A stretch of 64,000 bases of DNA from Pseudomonas sp. LS.1a (GCF_022533585.1 NZ_CP092827.1:3698001-3762000), one strand, 5' to 3'. Shown: positions 42,570 through 57,154, counted from the first letter of the stretch. Program-made: numbers and translations. The notes: generated by a model not told the origin, from the sequence alone.

Positions 42570-43891
42570 GGTTTTCTCCGCTGGCGGGGGCTGTTGCGGT
42601 CAAGGTCGGCCAGGTGGCGCAGCTTCTCGCCAATCTTCAGTTCCAGGCCACGGGGCACCGGCTGGTAGTACTGGCGCGGCTCGAGTTCCTCGGGGAAGTA
42701 ATCTTCGCCGGCGGCATAGGCGTCGGGCTCGTCGTGGGCATAGCGGTACTCGTCGCCATAGCCCAGTTGCTTCATCAGCTTGGTCGGAGCGTTGCGCAGG
42801 TGCAGCGGCACTTCCAGCGAGCCATGCTCGGCGGCTTCGCGCAGGGCGGTCTTGAAGCCCATATACACTGCGTTGCTCTTCGGTGCACAGGCCAGGTAGG
42901 TGATGGCCTGGGCCACCGCCAGCTCACCCTCGGGGCTGCCCAGGCGCTCTTGCACATCCCAGGCCGCCAGGCACAGGCTGAGCGCACGCGGGTCGGCGTT
43001 GCCGATGTCTTCGCTGGCCATGCGCACCACGCGGCGGGCGATGTACAGCGGGTCGCAGCCGCCGTCGAGCATGCGCGCGAACCAGTACAGGGCACCATCG
43101 GGGTTGGAGCCGCGCACCGACTTGTGCAGCGCGGAAATCTGGTCGTAGAACGCCTCGCCGCCCTTGTCGAAGCGGCGGCGGCTGTCACCGAGCAGGCTCT
43201 GCAGCATCTCGACGTCGATCTCGCTGCCGTCCTCAGCCAGGTCCGAGGCGTTCTCGAGGAAGTTGAGCATGCGCCGGCCATCGCCATCGGCGGCAGCCAT
43301 CAGCATCTTGAAAGCGTCATCGCCAACCCGCAGGTTGCGCTTGCCCAGGCCACGCTCTTCAGTCAGCGCGCGGTTGACCAGCTTGCGCAGCGCCGCCTCG
43401 TCCAGGCTCTTGAGCACATATACCCGCGCCCGCGACAGCAGTGCGTTGTTCAACTCGAACGACGGGTTTTCGGTGGTGGCGCCAATGAACAGCAGGGTGC
43501 CGTCTTCCACATAGGGCAGGAAGGCATCCTGCTGCGACTTGTTGAAGCGGTGCACTTCGTCGACGAACAGGATGGTACGGCGGCCGTACTGGCCAGCCTG
43601 CTGCTTGGCCACCTCGACCGCCTGGCGAATTTCCTTCACCCCGGCCAGCACCGCCGACACCGTTTCGAAGTGCGCATCGCAGAACTGCGCCAGCAACCGC
43701 GCAAGGGTGGTCTTGCCCACCCCCGGCGGCCCCCAGAAGATCATCGAGTGCAGCGCACCCTGCTCCAGCGCCTCGCGCAGCGGTTTGCCGCGCGCCAGCA
43801 GATGCTCCTGGCCAACGTACTCGTCCAGGTTGGACGGGCGCAGGCGAGCGGCCAGGGGCTGGGCGACGGGTTCGCTTCGAAACAGGTCCAT
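42566..43891 (-). CDS. rarA: Replication-associated recombination protein RarA (MgsA)
   Basis: A 441-residue AAA+ ATPase related to clamp loaders. Walker A is '[14 protein letters not shown]' (about 54-67), Walker B '[20 protein letters not shown]' (read in part), sensor 1 '[13 protein letters not shown]', and a C-terminal tetramer domain ends the protein. It acts at stalled forks with SSB. It lies between lolA (12 bases upstream) and crcB. Confidence 0.95.
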   Translation of the reverse strand: MDLFRSEPVAQPLAARLRPSNLDEYVGQEHLLARGKPLREALEQGALHSMIFWGPPGVGKTTLARLLAQFCDAHFETVSAVLAGVKEIRQAVEVAKQQAGQYGRRTILFVDEVHRFNKSQQDAFLPYVEDGTLLFIGATTENPSFELNNALLSRARVYVLKSLDEAALRKLVNRALTEERGLGKRNLRVGDDAFKMLMAAADGDGRRMLNFLENASDLAEDGSEIDVEMLQSLLGDSRRRFDKGGEAFYDQISALHKSVRGSNPDGALYWFARMLDGGCDPLYIARRVVRMASEDIGNADPRALSLCLAAWDVQERLGSPEGELAVAQAITYLACAPKSNAVYMGFKTALREAAEHGSLEVPLHLRNAPTKLMKQLGYGDEYRYAHDEPDAYAAGEDYFPEELEPRQYYQPVPRGLELKIGEKLRHLADLDRNSPRQRRKP

Positions 43892-43903
43892 GGCGAGTTC
43901 TGG

Positions 43904-44539
43904 TTACTCCTTGATGACGTCCGCGCCTTTGGGGATGTCGAACTTGAACTTGCTGTCCGGCACCGCCTGGTTGGCCTTCACGCCATTGAACAGGATGTTG
44001 GTGCGCTGGCCGACGCTGTCGATCAGTTGCATGTCATTGATCAGGCCTTTGCGGAACGACACGCGCAGCGAGTCGAACAGGGTGTCCTTGGTTTTCGGCT
44101 TGAGGGTGAAGTCCATCACTTCGCCCTGCTCCTTCGAGCTGATGTCGAAGCTCTGGCTGATCTTCGACACGTCACCGGACAGTAGCAGTGCCGGGGTCTG
44201 GTTCAGGCGCACATCAAGCTTCTTGATGGTGGCCTGCTCCAGGTCCGGGTCCCACAGGGTGACGTTCTTGCCATCGGAGACCACCACCTGCTCCTGCGGC
44301 GCATCGGTGTGCCAGTAGAACAGGCCCGGGCGCTTGACGGTCATCTTGCCGGAGGTTTCCTGCAGGCTGGTGCCGCCAGCGTCCAGGGTCAGCTGGGAGA
44401 AGTTCGCCTCGATGGTCTGCGACTTTTCCAACAATTGGGTCAGGCGTTGTACATCTTGCTCACCGGCATAAGCCGAAACGGTGGCCGACACAGAAGCCGC
44501 GGCCAGGGCAGAAACCAACAGCATGCGAATCGCGCGCAT
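43904..44539 (-). CDS. lolA: Outer-membrane lipoprotein carrier LolA
   Basis: A 211-residue periplasmic chaperone. I chose the ATG at 44537-44539 because GAGG lies 6 bases upstream. The signal peptide '[19 protein letters not shown]' is cleaved near 'AYAGEQ'. '[20 protein letters not shown]' is the conserved LolA region (read with flanks 'LQE' and 'QEQVVVSDG'). It carries lipoproteins from LolCDE to LolB. The order ftsK-lolA-rarA is common in gammaproteobacteria. Confidence 0.94.
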   Translation of the reverse strand: MRAIRMLLVSALAAASVSATVSAYAGEQDVQRLTQLLEKSQTIEANFSQLTLDAGGTSLQETSGKMTVKRPGLFYWHTDAPQEQVVVSDGKNVTLWDPDLEQATIKKLDVRLNQTPALLLSGDVSKISQSFDISSKEQGEVMDFTLKPKTKDTLFDSLRVSFRKGLINDMQLIDSVGQRTNILFNGVKANQAVPDSKFKFDIPKGADVIKE

Positions 44540-44601
44540 GGGAATCCTCATCGAGCATTGAAAAGGCCGGACGCCACCGTTGGCGCCCGGCAAGGTGTTC
44601 A

Positions 44602-47097
44602 TCAGTCGCGCGGGCCACCCGGGGCAATCACTTCCCGCGAGCCGTTGCTGTTCATGGGGGTAACCACGCCGGCCATTTCCATGGCTTCGATCATGCGGGC
44701 GGCGCGGTTGTAGCCGATCTTCAGTTTGCGCTGCACGGCCGAAATGGATGCGCGGCGGCTTTCCAGCACGAACTGCACGGCCTCATCATACAGGGCGTCG
44801 CTTTCCGAATCTTCGCCATCGCCACCGCCGCCGCCGCCGCCTTCGAAGCCGCTGCCGGCCTCTTCGACACCATTGAGGATGTCGTCGTTGTAGTCCGGGG
44901 CGCCCCGCAGCTTCCACGCTTCCACCACGCGGTGCACCTCGTCGTCGGAGACGAACGCGCCGTGCACGCGAATCGGCAGGCTGGTGCCCGGCGGCATGTA
45001 CAGCATGTCACCGTGGCCCAGCAGCTGTTCGGCACCACCCTGGTCGATGATGGTCCGCGAGTCGATCTTGCTCGACACCTGGAACGCCATGCGGGTCGGG
45101 ATGTTGGCCTTGATCAGGCCGGTAATCACGTCCACCGAAGGGCGCTGGGTGGCGAGGATCAGGTGAATACCGGCCGCACGTGCCTTCTGGGCGATACGGG
45201 CGATCAGCTCTTCGACCTTCTTGCCGACGATCATCATCATGTCGGCGAATTCATCGACCACCACCACGATGGTCGGCAGGGTTTTCAGCGCAGGCGGCTC
45301 GTCGTCCATGCTCTCGCGGCGGTACAGCGGGTCATGGATGATTTCGCCGGCTTCCTGGGCGTCCTTGATCTTGCGGTTGAAGCCGGCCAGGTTACGCACG
45401 CCCATGGCCGCCATCAGCTTGTAGCGCCGCTCCATCTCGGCCACGCTCCAGCGCAGGGCGTTGGCGGCGTCCTTCATGTCGGTGACCACCGGGCACAGCA
45501 AGTGCGGGATGCCTTCGTAGATCGACAATTCGAGCATTTTCGGGTCGATCATGATCAAGCGCGCGTCTTCCGGGCTGGACTTGAACAGGATCGACAGGAT
45601 CATCGCGTTCACACCCACCGACTTACCGGAACCGGTGGTACCGGCCACCAGCAGGTGCGGCATCTTGGCCAGGTCGGTGATTACCGGCTTGCCGCCGATG
45701 TCGTGGCCCAGGGCCAGGGTGACCGGCGATTTCTGCTCGTCGTACTGCGGCGTGGCCAGCACTTCCGAGAAGCGCACCATCTGCCGGTTTTCGTTGGGGA
45801 TCTCGATACCCACGGTGGTCTTGCCGGGAATGACCTCGACCACACGCACACTGGTCACTGCCAGCGAACGCGCCAGGTCCTTGGCCAGGTTGGCGATGCG
45901 GCTGACCTTCACGCCGGCGGCCGGCTGGATTTCGTAACGGGTAATCACCGGGCCCGGGTGGATCGAGTCCACCGTCACTTCCACGCCGAATTCCTTGAGC
46001 TTGATTTCCAGCAGCTGGCCGACGCCGGCCAGGGATTCCGGCGAGTACTCGATCTTCTTCTGTTCGGCCGGGTCGAGGATGGAGATCGACGGCAAGGTGC
46101 CTTCCACCGCGCTGTCGACGAACAGCGGTGCCTGCTTCTCCTTCATCACCCGCTTGCTCGGCTCCGGCGCCCTGGCGGGTGTCGGCGGCACGATCATCGG
46201 GGCCGCGGCAGGTTGTTCGCGGGAGATTATCGGCTCACGTGGTGCCAGCGACTCGCGCGGTACCACAGGCTCGCGTGACAGGGTGGGCTCACGCGGCTCG
46301 ACTGGCCGGGCAGGTGCCTCTTCACGTTTGAAAATGCGCTCGCGCAGCGCCGGTTTGGCCGGCTCACGCTTGTCGGCAGCCATTGGCGCGGCCTTGACCA
46401 CCACCGGTTCATCCTCGCGCAGCTGCGCCTCCAGGCGCTTGCGCTCGTTGCGTGCTTCCCACCAACGGTTGGCGGCGCCCTGCACCAGCTCGAACAGGTC
46501 GAGGGTGATCTTGCCGGTCAGGTCCATCACCTTGAACCACGACAGGTCGGTGAACACGGTCAGGCCGAACAGGAACAGGGCAATGAACATCAGCGTGCTG
46601 CCCTGCACGTTCAGCAGGTTGCGCGCCAGGTCGCCCAGGCTCTCGCCGAGTGCGCCACCGGCCGAGAACGGCATGCTCGCTGGCGGGTGGAAATGGATAT
46701 GCGCCAGCGCCGCACCAGACAGCACCAGGAACACCAGGCCGATCAACCGCCAGGAGAACAGCCAGCCGCTCCAGTCCCAGGGCTGGTGGCGTTCGCGGAA
46801 GATCTGCCAGGTCTTTATCGCCAGCAGCAGCGGGAAGATGTAGGCGAAGTAACCCAGCACCATGAACAGAATGTCGGCGAAGTAGGCACCGGCACGCCCG
46901 GCGGCGTTCTGCACCTGGTCGACGTTGCTGGTGTGGCTGAAGCCCGGGTCCGACGTGTCGTAGGTCAGCAGCGCCATCCACAGGTACAGGCACAGGGCGC
47001 CGACTGCGATCAACGCACCTTCCTTGAGGCGATAATGCAGCTGCTGCCGCCACAGGGGGACGGGCAAGGGAGCTGGAGTTGCGGTGGATTTCTTCAA
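44602..47097 (-). CDS. ftsK: DNA translocase FtsK
   Basis: About 831 residues when started at the TTG at 47095-47097 ('[13 protein letters not shown]'); the frame is open 36 codons farther. Four membrane helices lie in the first 190 residues. A Pro/Arg/Glu-rich linker (about 250-330) follows, then the RecA-like motor with Walker A '[15 protein letters not shown]' and Walker B '[13 protein letters not shown]'. The C-terminal gamma winged helix ('[27 protein letters not shown]', read in parts) reads KOPS sites, preceded by a Gly/Asp-rich spacer. It clears DNA from the septum and activates XerCD at dif. Confidence 0.94.
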   Translation of the reverse strand: MKKSTATPAPLPVPLWRQQLHYRLKEGALIAVGALCLYLWMALLTYDTSDPGFSHTSNVDQVQNAAGRAGAYFADILFMVLGYFAYIFPLLLAIKTWQIFRERHQPWDWSGWLFSWRLIGLVFLVLSGAALAHIHFHPPASMPFSAGGALGESLGDLARNLLNVQGSTLMFIALFLFGLTVFTDLSWFKVMDLTGKITLDLFELVQGAANRWWEARNERKRLEAQLREDEPVVVKAAPMAADKREPAKPALRERIFKREEAPARPVEPREPTLSREPVVPRESLAPREPIISREQPAAAPMIVPPTPARAPEPSKRVMKEKQAPLFVDSAVEGTLPSISILDPAEQKKIEYSPESLAGVGQLLEIKLKEFGVEVTVDSIHPGPVITRYEIQPAAGVKVSRIANLAKDLARSLAVTSVRVVEVIPGKTTVGIEIPNENRQMVRFSEVLATPQYDEQKSPVTLALGHDIGGKPVITDLAKMPHLLVAGTTGSGKSVGVNAMILSILFKSSPEDARLIMIDPKMLELSIYEGIPHLLCPVVTDMKDAANALRWSVAEMERRYKLMAAMGVRNLAGFNRKIKDAQEAGEIIHDPLYRRESMDDEPPALKTLPTIVVVVDEFADMMMIVGKKVEELIARIAQKARAAGIHLILATQRPSVDVITGLIKANIPTRMAFQVSSKIDSRTIIDQGGAEQLLGHGDMLYMPPGTSLPIRVHGAFVSDDEVHRVVEAWKLRGAPDYNDDILNGVEEAGSGFEGGGGGGGDGEDSESDALYDEAVQFVLESRRASISAVQRKLKIGYNRAARMIEAMEMAGVVTPMNSNGSREVIAPGGPRD

Positions 47098-47541
47098 AAC
47101 GCGTCTATTCCTGCGCGTGCTGCGCGTCCAATAGTGATCGGCCGACGGTGCGGCCAATGAACCACTACTTTTAACATTACTGCCCGCCCACTGCCATGAC
47201 GGCACGCCGTAAGGAGCTTGAGTGGGGGCGACTTTCGTATACCTGCAATTTGAGCACGCATTGTCTTCTGTGACAAAGGCTTATGCTGTGTTTTTGCACA
47301 GGTGTGACAGCAAATGTAGCGGATGGTGCCTGCGGTTTCATGAATGTGTAGGAAATTGCCTATTTTCATCGCCTGTGCCGGCCTCTTCGCGGGCTTGCCC
47401 GCTCCCACAGGTATTGCAACACCCCTGAAGGCAGCAGGGCCCCTGTGGGAGCGGGTTTACCCGCGAAGGGGCCACACCCATTGACCCTGCCATGCGCGCA
47501 AGCCATGCTGAGCCCTCCCCTCCCCCACCGCACGATAGACC
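47098..47541. repeat. ftsK-aat intergenic region with a REP pair
   Basis: Two REP elements in opposite orientation lie at about 47379-47411 and 47438-47473 (CTCCCACAGG ... CCTGTGGGAGCGGGTTTACC). The rest (47098-47378) must hold the diverging ftsK and aat promoters. I see no clear boxes and no gene. Confidence 0.8.
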
Positions 47542-48222
47542 ATGCTCACCTGGCTGACCCGCGACTCGCTTGCCTTCCCTCCTCTGGAAAAGGCCCTGCA
47601 CGACCCCAACGGCCTGCTCGCCGCCGGCGGCGACCTGAGCCCCGAGCGCCTGGTGCAGGCCTATCGCCATGGCTGTTTCCCGTGGTACCAGGACGGCCAG
47701 CCGATCCTCTGGTGGTCACCCGACCCGCGCACGGTGCTGTTCCCTGACCAGCTGCACGTGTCGCGCTCGCTGGCCAAGCTGATGCGCCAGGGCCGATACC
47801 AGGTCAGCTTCGACACTGACTTCGCCGCCGTCATCGCCGCCTGCGCCGCGCCGCGTGACTACGCCGACGGCACCTGGATCACCGACACCATGCGCGCCGC
47901 CTATTGCGAGCTGCACCGGCGCGGCACCGCCCATTCGGTAGAGGTGCGCCGGGATGGCGAGCTGGTCGGCGGCCTGTACGGCCTGGCCATGGGCCAGCTG
48001 TTCTTCGGCGAATCGATGTTCAGCCGCGCCGACAACGCTTCCAAGGTCGGCTTCGTGACCCTGGTCAACCACCTGCGCCAGGCCGGTTTCGTCCTCATCG
48101 ACTGCCAGATGCCGACCCACCACCTGCACAGCCTGGGCGCCCGCGCCATCAGCCGCGCCGAGTTCGCCGGTTACCTGGCACGCCACCTCGACCAGCCCAA
48201 CAGCGCCACATGGGTTCCCTAG
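47542..48222 (+). CDS. aat: Leucyl/phenylalanyl-tRNA-protein transferase Aat
   Basis: A 226-residue enzyme. '[45 protein letters not shown]' (read in parts) is the family hallmark, and '[28 protein letters not shown]' the catalytic GNAT-like core. It adds Leu or Phe to proteins with N-terminal Lys/Arg, marking them for ClpS-ClpAP, both encoded just downstream. Confidence 0.95.
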   Translation: MLTWLTRDSLAFPPLEKALHDPNGLLAAGGDLSPERLVQAYRHGCFPWYQDGQPILWWSPDPRTVLFPDQLHVSRSLAKLMRQGRYQVSFDTDFAAVIAACAAPRDYADGTWITDTMRAAYCELHRRGTAHSVEVRRDGELVGGLYGLAMGQLFFGESMFSRADNASKVGFVTLVNHLRQAGFVLIDCQMPTHHLHSLGARAISRAEFAGYLARHLDQPNSATWVP

Positions 48223-48278
48223 GCGAGTTCCCATAGCTGGCTTACACTTAAAGCAAAGTCTCACCGAGGGGGTTGATC

Positions 48279-48986
48279 ATGACAGAGTTGGCGCGGTTGA
48301 AGTTCTATGCCACTCAGCCCCACTCCTGCAGCTACCTGCCCGACGAACAGGCAACCACGCTGTTCCTCGACCCCAGCCAGCCAATGGACGTGCATGTGTA
48401 CGCCGACTTGTCGGAAATGGGCTTTCGCCGCAGTGGCGACCACCTGTACCGCCCGCACTGCCAGAACTGCAATGCCTGCGTGCCGGCACGCATCCCGGCG
48501 GCACGCTTCATCCCCAACCGCCAGCAACGGCGCATCCTCAAGCGCAACGCCGACCTGACCGTGACTGCGGCACGCCCGGTGTTCAAGGAAGAATACTTCG
48601 ATCTGTACCGGCGCTATATCGAAACGCGCCACGCCGACGGTGACATGTACCCGCCCAGCCGTGACCAGTTTTCCACCTTCCTGGTGCGCGACCTGCCGTT
48701 CTGCTGGTTTTACGAGTTCCGCCTGGAAGGCCGCTTGATGGCGGTAGCGGTGTGCGACCTGCTGCCCAACGGCCTGTCGGCGGTATACACCTTCTACGAG
48801 CCGGACGAAGAACGCCGCAGCCTGGGCCGCTTCGCCATCCTCTGGCAGATCACCGAAGCCCTGCGCCAGAACCTGGAGGCGGTTTACCTGGGTTACTGGA
48901 TCAAGAACTGCAAGAAAATGAACTACAAGACGCAGTATCGGCCCATCGAACTGTTGATAAATCAGCGCTGGGTCACCCTCAACTGA
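48279..48986 (+). CDS. ate: Aspartate/glutamate leucyltransferase (Bpt/Ate)
   Basis: A 235-residue protein from ATG 48279; a TTG two codons upstream is in frame. The N-terminal zinc/heme-type cysteines are in '[14 protein letters not shown]', and '[18 protein letters not shown]' and '[22 protein letters not shown]' (read in parts) are the acyltransferase motifs. It attaches Leu to N-terminal Asp or Glu, a second N-end rule entry beside Aat. It follows aat by 56 bases. Confidence 0.93.
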   Translation: MTELARLKFYATQPHSCSYLPDEQATTLFLDPSQPMDVHVYADLSEMGFRRSGDHLYRPHCQNCNACVPARIPAARFIPNRQQRRILKRNADLTVTAARPVFKEEYFDLYRRYIETRHADGDMYPPSRDQFSTFLVRDLPFCWFYEFRLEGRLMAVAVCDLLPNGLSAVYTFYEPDEERRSLGRFAILWQITEALRQNLEAVYLGYWIKNCKKMNYKTQYRPIELLINQRWVTLN

Positions 48987-48993
48987 AAGGCAT

Positions 48994-49022
48994 TGGCTTG
49001 ACACACAGTTTTCGGGCATAAT
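48994..49022 (+). promoter_or_regulatory. Promoter of infA
   Basis: TTGGCT (48994-48999), a 17-base spacer and CATAAT (49017-49022) lie about 65 bases before the infA start. TTGACA also occurs 4 bases later but is too close to the -10. Confidence 0.55.
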
Positions 49023-49088
49023 CCACGCCACTTTTTTGCCCGGTGCGGTTATGCGTCGGGCCAACACTGGATCCGAGGGCTCTACTGC

Positions 49089-49307
49089 ATGTCGAAAGAA
49101 GACAGCTTCGAAATGGAAGGTACTGTCGTCGACACCCTGCCCAACACCATGTTCCGCGTGGAGTTGGAAAACGGGCACGTCGTAACCGCGCACATCTCCG
49201 GAAAGATGCGCAAAAACTACATCCGTATTCTCACTGGCGACAAGGTCCGCGTCGAACTGACGCCCTACGACCTGAGCAAGGGCCGCATCACCTACCGTGC
49301 GCGCTAA
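49089..49307 (+). CDS. infA: Translation initiation factor IF-1
   Basis: A 72-residue S1/OB-fold protein ('[20 protein letters not shown]', '[18 protein letters not shown]', '[14 protein letters not shown]', each short part), identical in length to E. coli IF-1. It occupies the A site during initiation. It has its own promoter and a strong terminator. Confidence 0.98.
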
Positions 49308-49321
49308 GCTCAAGCCATGAA

Positions 49322-49350
49322 AAAGCCCGGCCATGTGCCGGGCTTTTTTG
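49322..49350. terminator. Bidirectional terminator between infA and clpA
   Basis: AAAAGCCCGGC and GCCGGGCTTTT form an 11-base stem around CATGT. Runs of T/A on both sides let it serve infA (+) and clpA (minus). Confidence 0.92.
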
Positions 49351-49390
49351 TGCCTGCCAGATGCAGGGGGCTGCATTGCAGCCCCCGCTG

Positions 49391-51661
49391 TCACGCAACC
49401 TCAGCCGTCGTCTCGAAGTCGAACACCAGTTCGCCATCGCGCAGGTCGACGTGCACCACGCCACCATGCTCGGCCAGTTCGCCAAACAGGATCTCCTCGG
49501 CCAACGGCCGCTTGATCTTGTCCTGGATCAGCCGCGCCATCGGCCGCGCACCCATCTGCACGTCGTAGCCCGAGGCCGCCAACCAGCCGCGTGCATCCTC
49601 ACTGACCTCAAGCAGTACCCGCTTGTCTTCCAGCTGTGCCTGCAGTTCGATAAGGAACTTGTCGACGATGCTCTTGATCGTCTCGTGGCTCAGGCGGCCG
49701 AACTGGATGATGGTATCCAGGCGGTTGCGGAATTCCGGCGTGAAGCTCTTGCGGATGACTTCCATGGCATCGGACGCATGGTCCTGATGGGTGAAGCCGA
49801 TCGAGGCCCGCGCAGCGGTTTCTGCGCCGGCGTTGGTGGTCATGATCAGGATCACGTTACGGAAGTCGGCCTTGCGCCCGTTGTTATCGGTCAGGGTGCC
49901 GTGGTCCATCACCTGCAGCAGCAGGTTGAAGACTTCCGGGTGGGCCTTCTCGATTTCATCGAGCAGCAACACGCAGTGCGGTTGCTTGGTAATCGCCTCG
50001 GTCAGCAAACCACCCTGGTCGAAGCCAACATAACCAGGAGGCGCGCCGATCAGGCGCGACACGGTGTGGCGCTCCATGTACTCGGACATGTCGAAGCGCA
50101 CCAGCTCTACACCCAGCGCCTTGGCCAGCTGCCGCGCCGCTTCGGTCTTGCCGACGCCGGTCGGGCCGGCGAACAGGAACGAACCAACCGGCTTGTCTGG
50201 CGACTTGAGGCCGGCACGGGACAGCTTGATCGCGGTAGCCAGCGAATCGATCGCCTGGTCCTGACCAAATACGGTCAGCTTCAGGTCACGCTCGAGGTTA
50301 CGCAGCAGTTCCTTGTCGGAGCTGGTGACGTGTTTCGGCGGAATCCGCGCGATCTTGGCGACGATGTCTTCGACCTGTGGCACGTCGATGCGCTTGACGC
50401 GGCTGGCCTCCGGCTGCAGGCGCTGGTAGGCACCGGCTTCGTCGATCACGTCAATGGCCTTGTCCGGCATGTGCCGGTCGTTGATGTAGCGCGAGGCCAG
50501 CTCGGCAGCGGCGCGCAAGGCTTCGTCGCTGTACTCGATGTTGTGGTGGCTTTCGAAGCGCCCTTTCAGGCCACGCAGGATGCCCACGGTGTCTTCGACC
50601 GAGGGCTCGCTGACATCGACCTTCTGGAAGCGCCGTGCCAGGGCACGGTCCTTCTCGAAGATGCCGCGGAACTCCTGGAACGTGGTCGAGCCGATGCAGC
50701 GGATTTCACCGGACGACAGCAGTGGCTTGAGCAGGTTGGACGCATCCATTACCCCGCCCGACGCTGCACCGGCACCGATGATGGTGTGGATTTCGTCGAT
50801 GAACAGGATTGCCTGCGGGCGCTTGCGCAGCTCGCCCAGCAGCGCCTTGAAGCGCTTCTCGAAGTCGCCACGGTACTTGGTACCGGCCAGCAGTGCGCCA
50901 AGGTCGAGGGAATACACCACGCTCTGCGCCAGCAGGTCGGGCACCTGGCCATCGACGATGCGCTTGGCCAGGCCTTCGGCGATGGCGGTCTTGCCAACGC
51001 CAGCCTCACCCACCAGCAGCGGGTTGTTCTTGCGCCGACGGGCAAGAATCTGCGCCACGCGCTCCACTTCCTGCTCGCGGCCTACCAGCGGGTCGATACG
51101 GCCGGCACGGGCCAGCTCGTTCAGGTTGCTGGCATAGGCATCCAGCGGGTTGCTCGAAGAAGCGGTATCGCCGCCCTCTTCGTCCTGCATTTCCTGGTCG
51201 GTTTCGGAATGCGAACCATGGCCCGGCACCTTGGAGATGCCATGGGCGATGTAGTTGACCACGTCGATGCGGGCCACGCTCTGCTGCTTGAGCAGGAACA
51301 CGGCCTGGCTTTCCTGTTCGCTGAAGATCGCCACCAGCACGTTGGCGCCGGTGACTTCACGCTTGCCGGAGCTTTGCACGTGGAACACGGCACGTTGCAG
51401 TACACGCTGGAAGCCCAGGGTCGGCTGGGTTTCGCGGTCTTCGTCGTTGACCGGAATCAGGGGCGTGGTGGAATCGATGAACTCTTGCAGGTCGTGCTTG
51501 AGTTTGTCGAGATTGGCGCCACAGGCGCGCAGAACGGTCGCGGCAGCCTCATTGTCAAGGAGTGCCAGCAGCAGATGTTCGACGGTCATGAACTCATGAC
51601 GCTTCGAACGGGCCTCCTTGAAGGCAAGATTGAGGGTGACTTCGAGCTCGCGGTTTAACAT
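49391..51661 (-). CDS. clpA: ClpAP unfoldase ClpA
   Basis: A 756-residue Hsp100 protein. The N-domain (1-145) binds ClpS. The first AAA+ module has 'GEAGVGKTAIAEGLA' and 'ILFIDEIHTIIGAG', the second 'GPTGVGKTEAARQLA' and 'VLLLDEIEKAHPEVFN'. The ClpP-binding loop lies in the second module. The C-terminus 'ELVFDFETTAEVA' is unremarkable. It unfolds N-degron substrates brought by ClpS, whose gene lies 30 bases upstream on the same strand. Confidence 0.97.
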   Translation of the reverse strand: MLNRELEVTLNLAFKEARSKRHEFMTVEHLLLALLDNEAAATVLRACGANLDKLKHDLQEFIDSTTPLIPVNDEDRETQPTLGFQRVLQRAVFHVQSSGKREVTGANVLVAIFSEQESQAVFLLKQQSVARIDVVNYIAHGISKVPGHGSHSETDQEMQDEEGGDTASSSNPLDAYASNLNELARAGRIDPLVGREQEVERVAQILARRRKNNPLLVGEAGVGKTAIAEGLAKRIVDGQVPDLLAQSVVYSLDLGALLAGTKYRGDFEKRFKALLGELRKRPQAILFIDEIHTIIGAGAASGGVMDASNLLKPLLSSGEIRCIGSTTFQEFRGIFEKDRALARRFQKVDVSEPSVEDTVGILRGLKGRFESHHNIEYSDEALRAAAELASRYINDRHMPDKAIDVIDEAGAYQRLQPEASRVKRIDVPQVEDIVAKIARIPPKHVTSSDKELLRNLERDLKLTVFGQDQAIDSLATAIKLSRAGLKSPDKPVGSFLFAGPTGVGKTEAARQLAKALGVELVRFDMSEYMERHTVSRLIGAPPGYVGFDQGGLLTEAITKQPHCVLLLDEIEKAHPEVFNLLLQVMDHGTLTDNNGRKADFRNVILIMTTNAGAETAARASIGFTHQDHASDAMEVIRKSFTPEFRNRLDTIIQFGRLSHETIKSIVDKFLIELQAQLEDKRVLLEVSEDARGWLAASGYDVQMGARPMARLIQDKIKRPLAEEILFGELAEHGGVVHVDLRDGELVFDFETTAEVA

Positions 51662-51691
51662 AGCTTCACCTCATACCCAAGTGGTCGGCGA

Positions 51692-52054
51692 TTAACCGTC
51701 CTTCTCGATTTCACAGAGTAGCGGATGCTGGCTTTCCCTGGCGTATTGGTTGACCTGCATAGCCTTTGTTTCGGCGATGTCACGGGTAAACAATCCGCAC
51801 ACTGCCCGCCCTTCGGTATGGACGGTCAGCATGATCTTGGTCGCCAGCTCGCGGTTCAGATTGAAGAACGTCTCGAGCACTTCGACGACGAAATCCATCG
51901 GCGTGTAGTCATCGTTGAACAAAACCACCTTGTACATCGGTGGTGCCTGCAGGATCGGCTTGGCTTCCTGTACTGCAAGACCTGAGCCGTCGTCCTCATT
52001 CGATTGCGGGCGATCCTGATTGAATGTTAGTCGAATCTCACTAGGTGCATGCAT
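51692..52054 (-). CDS. clpS: Clp protease adaptor ClpS
   Basis: A 120-residue N-recognin. '[23 protein letters not shown]' (read in part; the NDDYTPM loop with the Asp-Asp and Met contacts the N-degron) and '[20 protein letters not shown]' are typical. A disordered N-terminal 35 residues inserts into ClpA. With aat, ate and clpA nearby it completes the bacterial N-end rule pathway. Confidence 0.96.
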   Translation of the reverse strand: MHAPSEIRLTFNQDRPQSNEDDGSGLAVQEAKPILQAPPMYKVVLFNDDYTPMDFVVEVLETFFNLNRELATKIMLTVHTEGRAVCGLFTRDIAETKAMQVNQYARESQHPLLCEIEKDG

Positions 52055-52284
52055 GGAAAGAATTTCATCATGAGCGACAGGTTAAGGTTATGGGTTGACT
52101 GCGAAAGGCACGGCCAGCGCAGGCGCCGGGCGACCTTGACTATCGGCAAAACGGTGTTACAAACAATAAGAACCCACCGTGGTCGATAAAGATCCGCGCA
52201 GTCAACCAGATTTTTCGCATGGTTCGTATGCGGATGAAGTGGATGATACTCCAGTGATGGAGTCCTTTGCAGAGGGACATAGGG
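52055..52284. promoter_or_regulatory. clpS-cspD divergent intergenic region
   Basis: 230 bases separate the divergent clpS and cspD starts and must hold both promoters. I cannot assign clear boxes. The ribosome binding site of cspD is AGAGGGACATAGGG, just before the ATG. Confidence 0.45.
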
Positions 52285-52539
52285 ATGGCAAGCGGTAAAG
52301 TCAAGTGGTTCAACAATGCCAAGGGCTATGGATTCATCAATGAAGAGGGCAAGGACGAAGACTTGTTCGCTCATTACTCAGCCATCCAGATGGACGGGTA
52401 CAAGACGCTCAAGGCCGGCCAGGCCGTGAGCTTCGACATCGTCCAGGGCCCCAAAGGCCTGCACGCGGTGAATATCAGCAGCGCCACTGCCGCCACTGCC
52501 ACCAGCGCACAGCAAACCGGCAGCACTGCCGACGCCTGA
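52285..52539 (+). CDS. cspD: Cold-shock-like protein CspD
   Basis: An 84-residue protein from ATG 52285. RNP1 'KGYGFI' and RNP2 'LFAHYSAI' identify the cold-shock OB fold. '[20 protein letters not shown]' starts the domain. The Thr/Ala/Ser-rich tail and the place next to clpS fit CspD, which inhibits replication in stationary phase. Some annotations call these CapA/B-like. Confidence 0.93.
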   Translation: MASGKVKWFNNAKGYGFINEEGKDEDLFAHYSAIQMDGYKTLKAGQAVSFDIVQGPKGLHAVNISSATAATATSAQQTGSTADA

Positions 52540-52565
52540 CTTGCCGCGCGGCCTGCCGGCATACG

Positions 52566-52602
52566 AAAAACCGGCCGCCTCCTTACTGGAAGCGGCCGGT
52601 TT
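52566..52602. terminator. Bidirectional terminator between cspD and icd
   Basis: AACCGGCCGC and GCGGCCGGTT form a 10-base stem around a 13-base loop, with A runs before and TT after. It serves the convergent cspD and icd genes. Confidence 0.85.
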
Positions 52603-52611
52603 TGCATTGCT

Positions 52612-53868
<1,257 letters not shown>

Positions 53869-54037
53869 GCTTGCACTACTCCGCTGTCGGGTGTGGTTTG
53901 GACATCAAGTGATGCAATGAGCCTAAACCACATCTGCGGACCTGCAAGGCATGCGACAACCCGCCACATTGCCGCTTAGTCTTTGGTCTTATAAATGGGC
54001 CGATATCACTTGGCCTTGCTGATTAGCCCGAATGGTT

Positions 54038-54046
54038 TGGTATACT
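54038..54046 (+). promoter_or_regulatory. Promoter of idh (extended -10)
   Basis: TGGTATACT is an extended -10 box (54038-54046). A -35 like TTGCTG (54016-54021) is 19 bases away, so the extended -10 probably carries the promoter. Confidence 0.6.
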
Positions 54047-54087
54047 GCGCCGCGACCGAAGGGTCATCGGGGCGATCCCCAGGAAAA

Positions 54088-54165
54088 ATGCGGACCGCCC
54101 TCGGCCATGAATGGACACAAAGCCTGGCCACGAAGCCTGGGTTGTTACCGCAGCTCAGCACTTGA
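54088..54165 (+). CDS. Possible 25-residue leader peptide upstream of idh
   Basis: ATG 54088 is preceded by AGGAAAA, a good ribosome binding site. The frame reads MRTALGHEWTQSLATKPGLL and ends at TGA 54163-54165. No amino-acid run typical of attenuators is present. It may be a regulatory upstream frame or chance. Confidence 0.25.
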   Translation: MRTALGHEWTQSLATKPGLLPQLST

Positions 54166-54176
54166 CGCTCGACTGA

Positions 54177-56522
<2,346 letters not shown>

Positions 56523-56540
56523 GGCTCGCTTGAAGTAACA

Positions 56541-56573
56541 GCACAAACCCCGGCCACGCACCGGGGTTTGTGC
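56541..56573 (+). terminator. Terminator after idh
   Basis: GCACAAACCCCGG and CCGGGGTTTGTGC form a 13-base stem around CCACGCA, 19 bases after the idh stop. There is only a short T run. Confidence 0.8.
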
Positions 56574-56608
56574 TTTCTGGATAAACGATTTCTGGCCGCC
56601 AGCGCGGA

Positions 56609-56686
56609 CCCTGTGGGAGCGGGTTTACCCGCGAATGCGATGGCGAATCCACCGACGCATTCGCGGGTAAACCCGCTCCCACAGGG
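56609..56686. repeat. BIME: pair of inverted REP elements
   Basis: The 31-base arms 56609-56639 and 56656-56686 are perfect inverted copies of the same REP as at 22381-22460. It lies between idh and the Nudix gene. Confidence 0.92.
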
Positions 56687-56713
56687 GCTGTGCAGGCCTC
56701 TAAGGAGCTGTTC

Positions 56714-57154
56714 ATGACCTGGCAACCCCACATCACCGTCGCCACCATCGTCGAACACGAAGGCAAGTTCCTCTTCGTCGAAGAATTCAAGGCAGGCCAA
56801 CACGTCTTCAACCAACCCGCGGGCCACCTCGAACCCAACGAGACCCTGCCCCAGGCCGCCCTGCGCGAAACCCTCGAAGAAACCGCCTGGGAAGTCGAGC
56901 TCACCGGCGTGGTCGGCATCTACCTGTACACCGCACCAAGCAACGGCGTGACCTACCAGCGCATCTGCTTCGCCGCCCGCCCCGTGCGCCATCACGCCGA
57001 CCTGGCACTGGACCGCGACATTGTCCGCGCCGTGTGGCTGACCCGCGACGAACTGCTGGCCGACCCCGCCCGCTGGCGCAGCGAACTGGTGCCACGCTGC
57101 CTCGACGACTACCTCAAAGGCCCCTTGCACAGCCTCGACCTGCTGCGCGACTGA
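56714..57154 (+). CDS. Nudix hydrolase, NudJ-like
   Basis: A 146-residue protein from ATG 56714 (TAAGGAG upstream). The Nudix box is 'GHLEPNETLPQAALRETLEE' continuing TAWEV (GX5EX7REUXEEXGU with Thr-Ala in place of the last Gly region). Proteins next to mnmA in Proteobacteria are NudJ/YmfB-type phosphatases acting on thiamin pyrophosphate precursors or nucleoside diphosphates. It is followed by mnmA after 60 bases. Confidence 0.88.
   Translation: MTWQPHITVATIVEHEGKFLFVEEFKAGQHVFNQPAGHLEPNETLPQAALRETLEETAWEVELTGVVGIYLYTAPSNGVTYQRICFAARPVRHHADLALDRDIVRAVWLTRDELLADPARWRSELVPRCLDDYLKGPLHSLDLLRD

Noticed and set aside
49043..51658. 871-residue + strand open frame opposite clpA
   Set aside because: Shadow of clpA; it also swallows infA in another frame.
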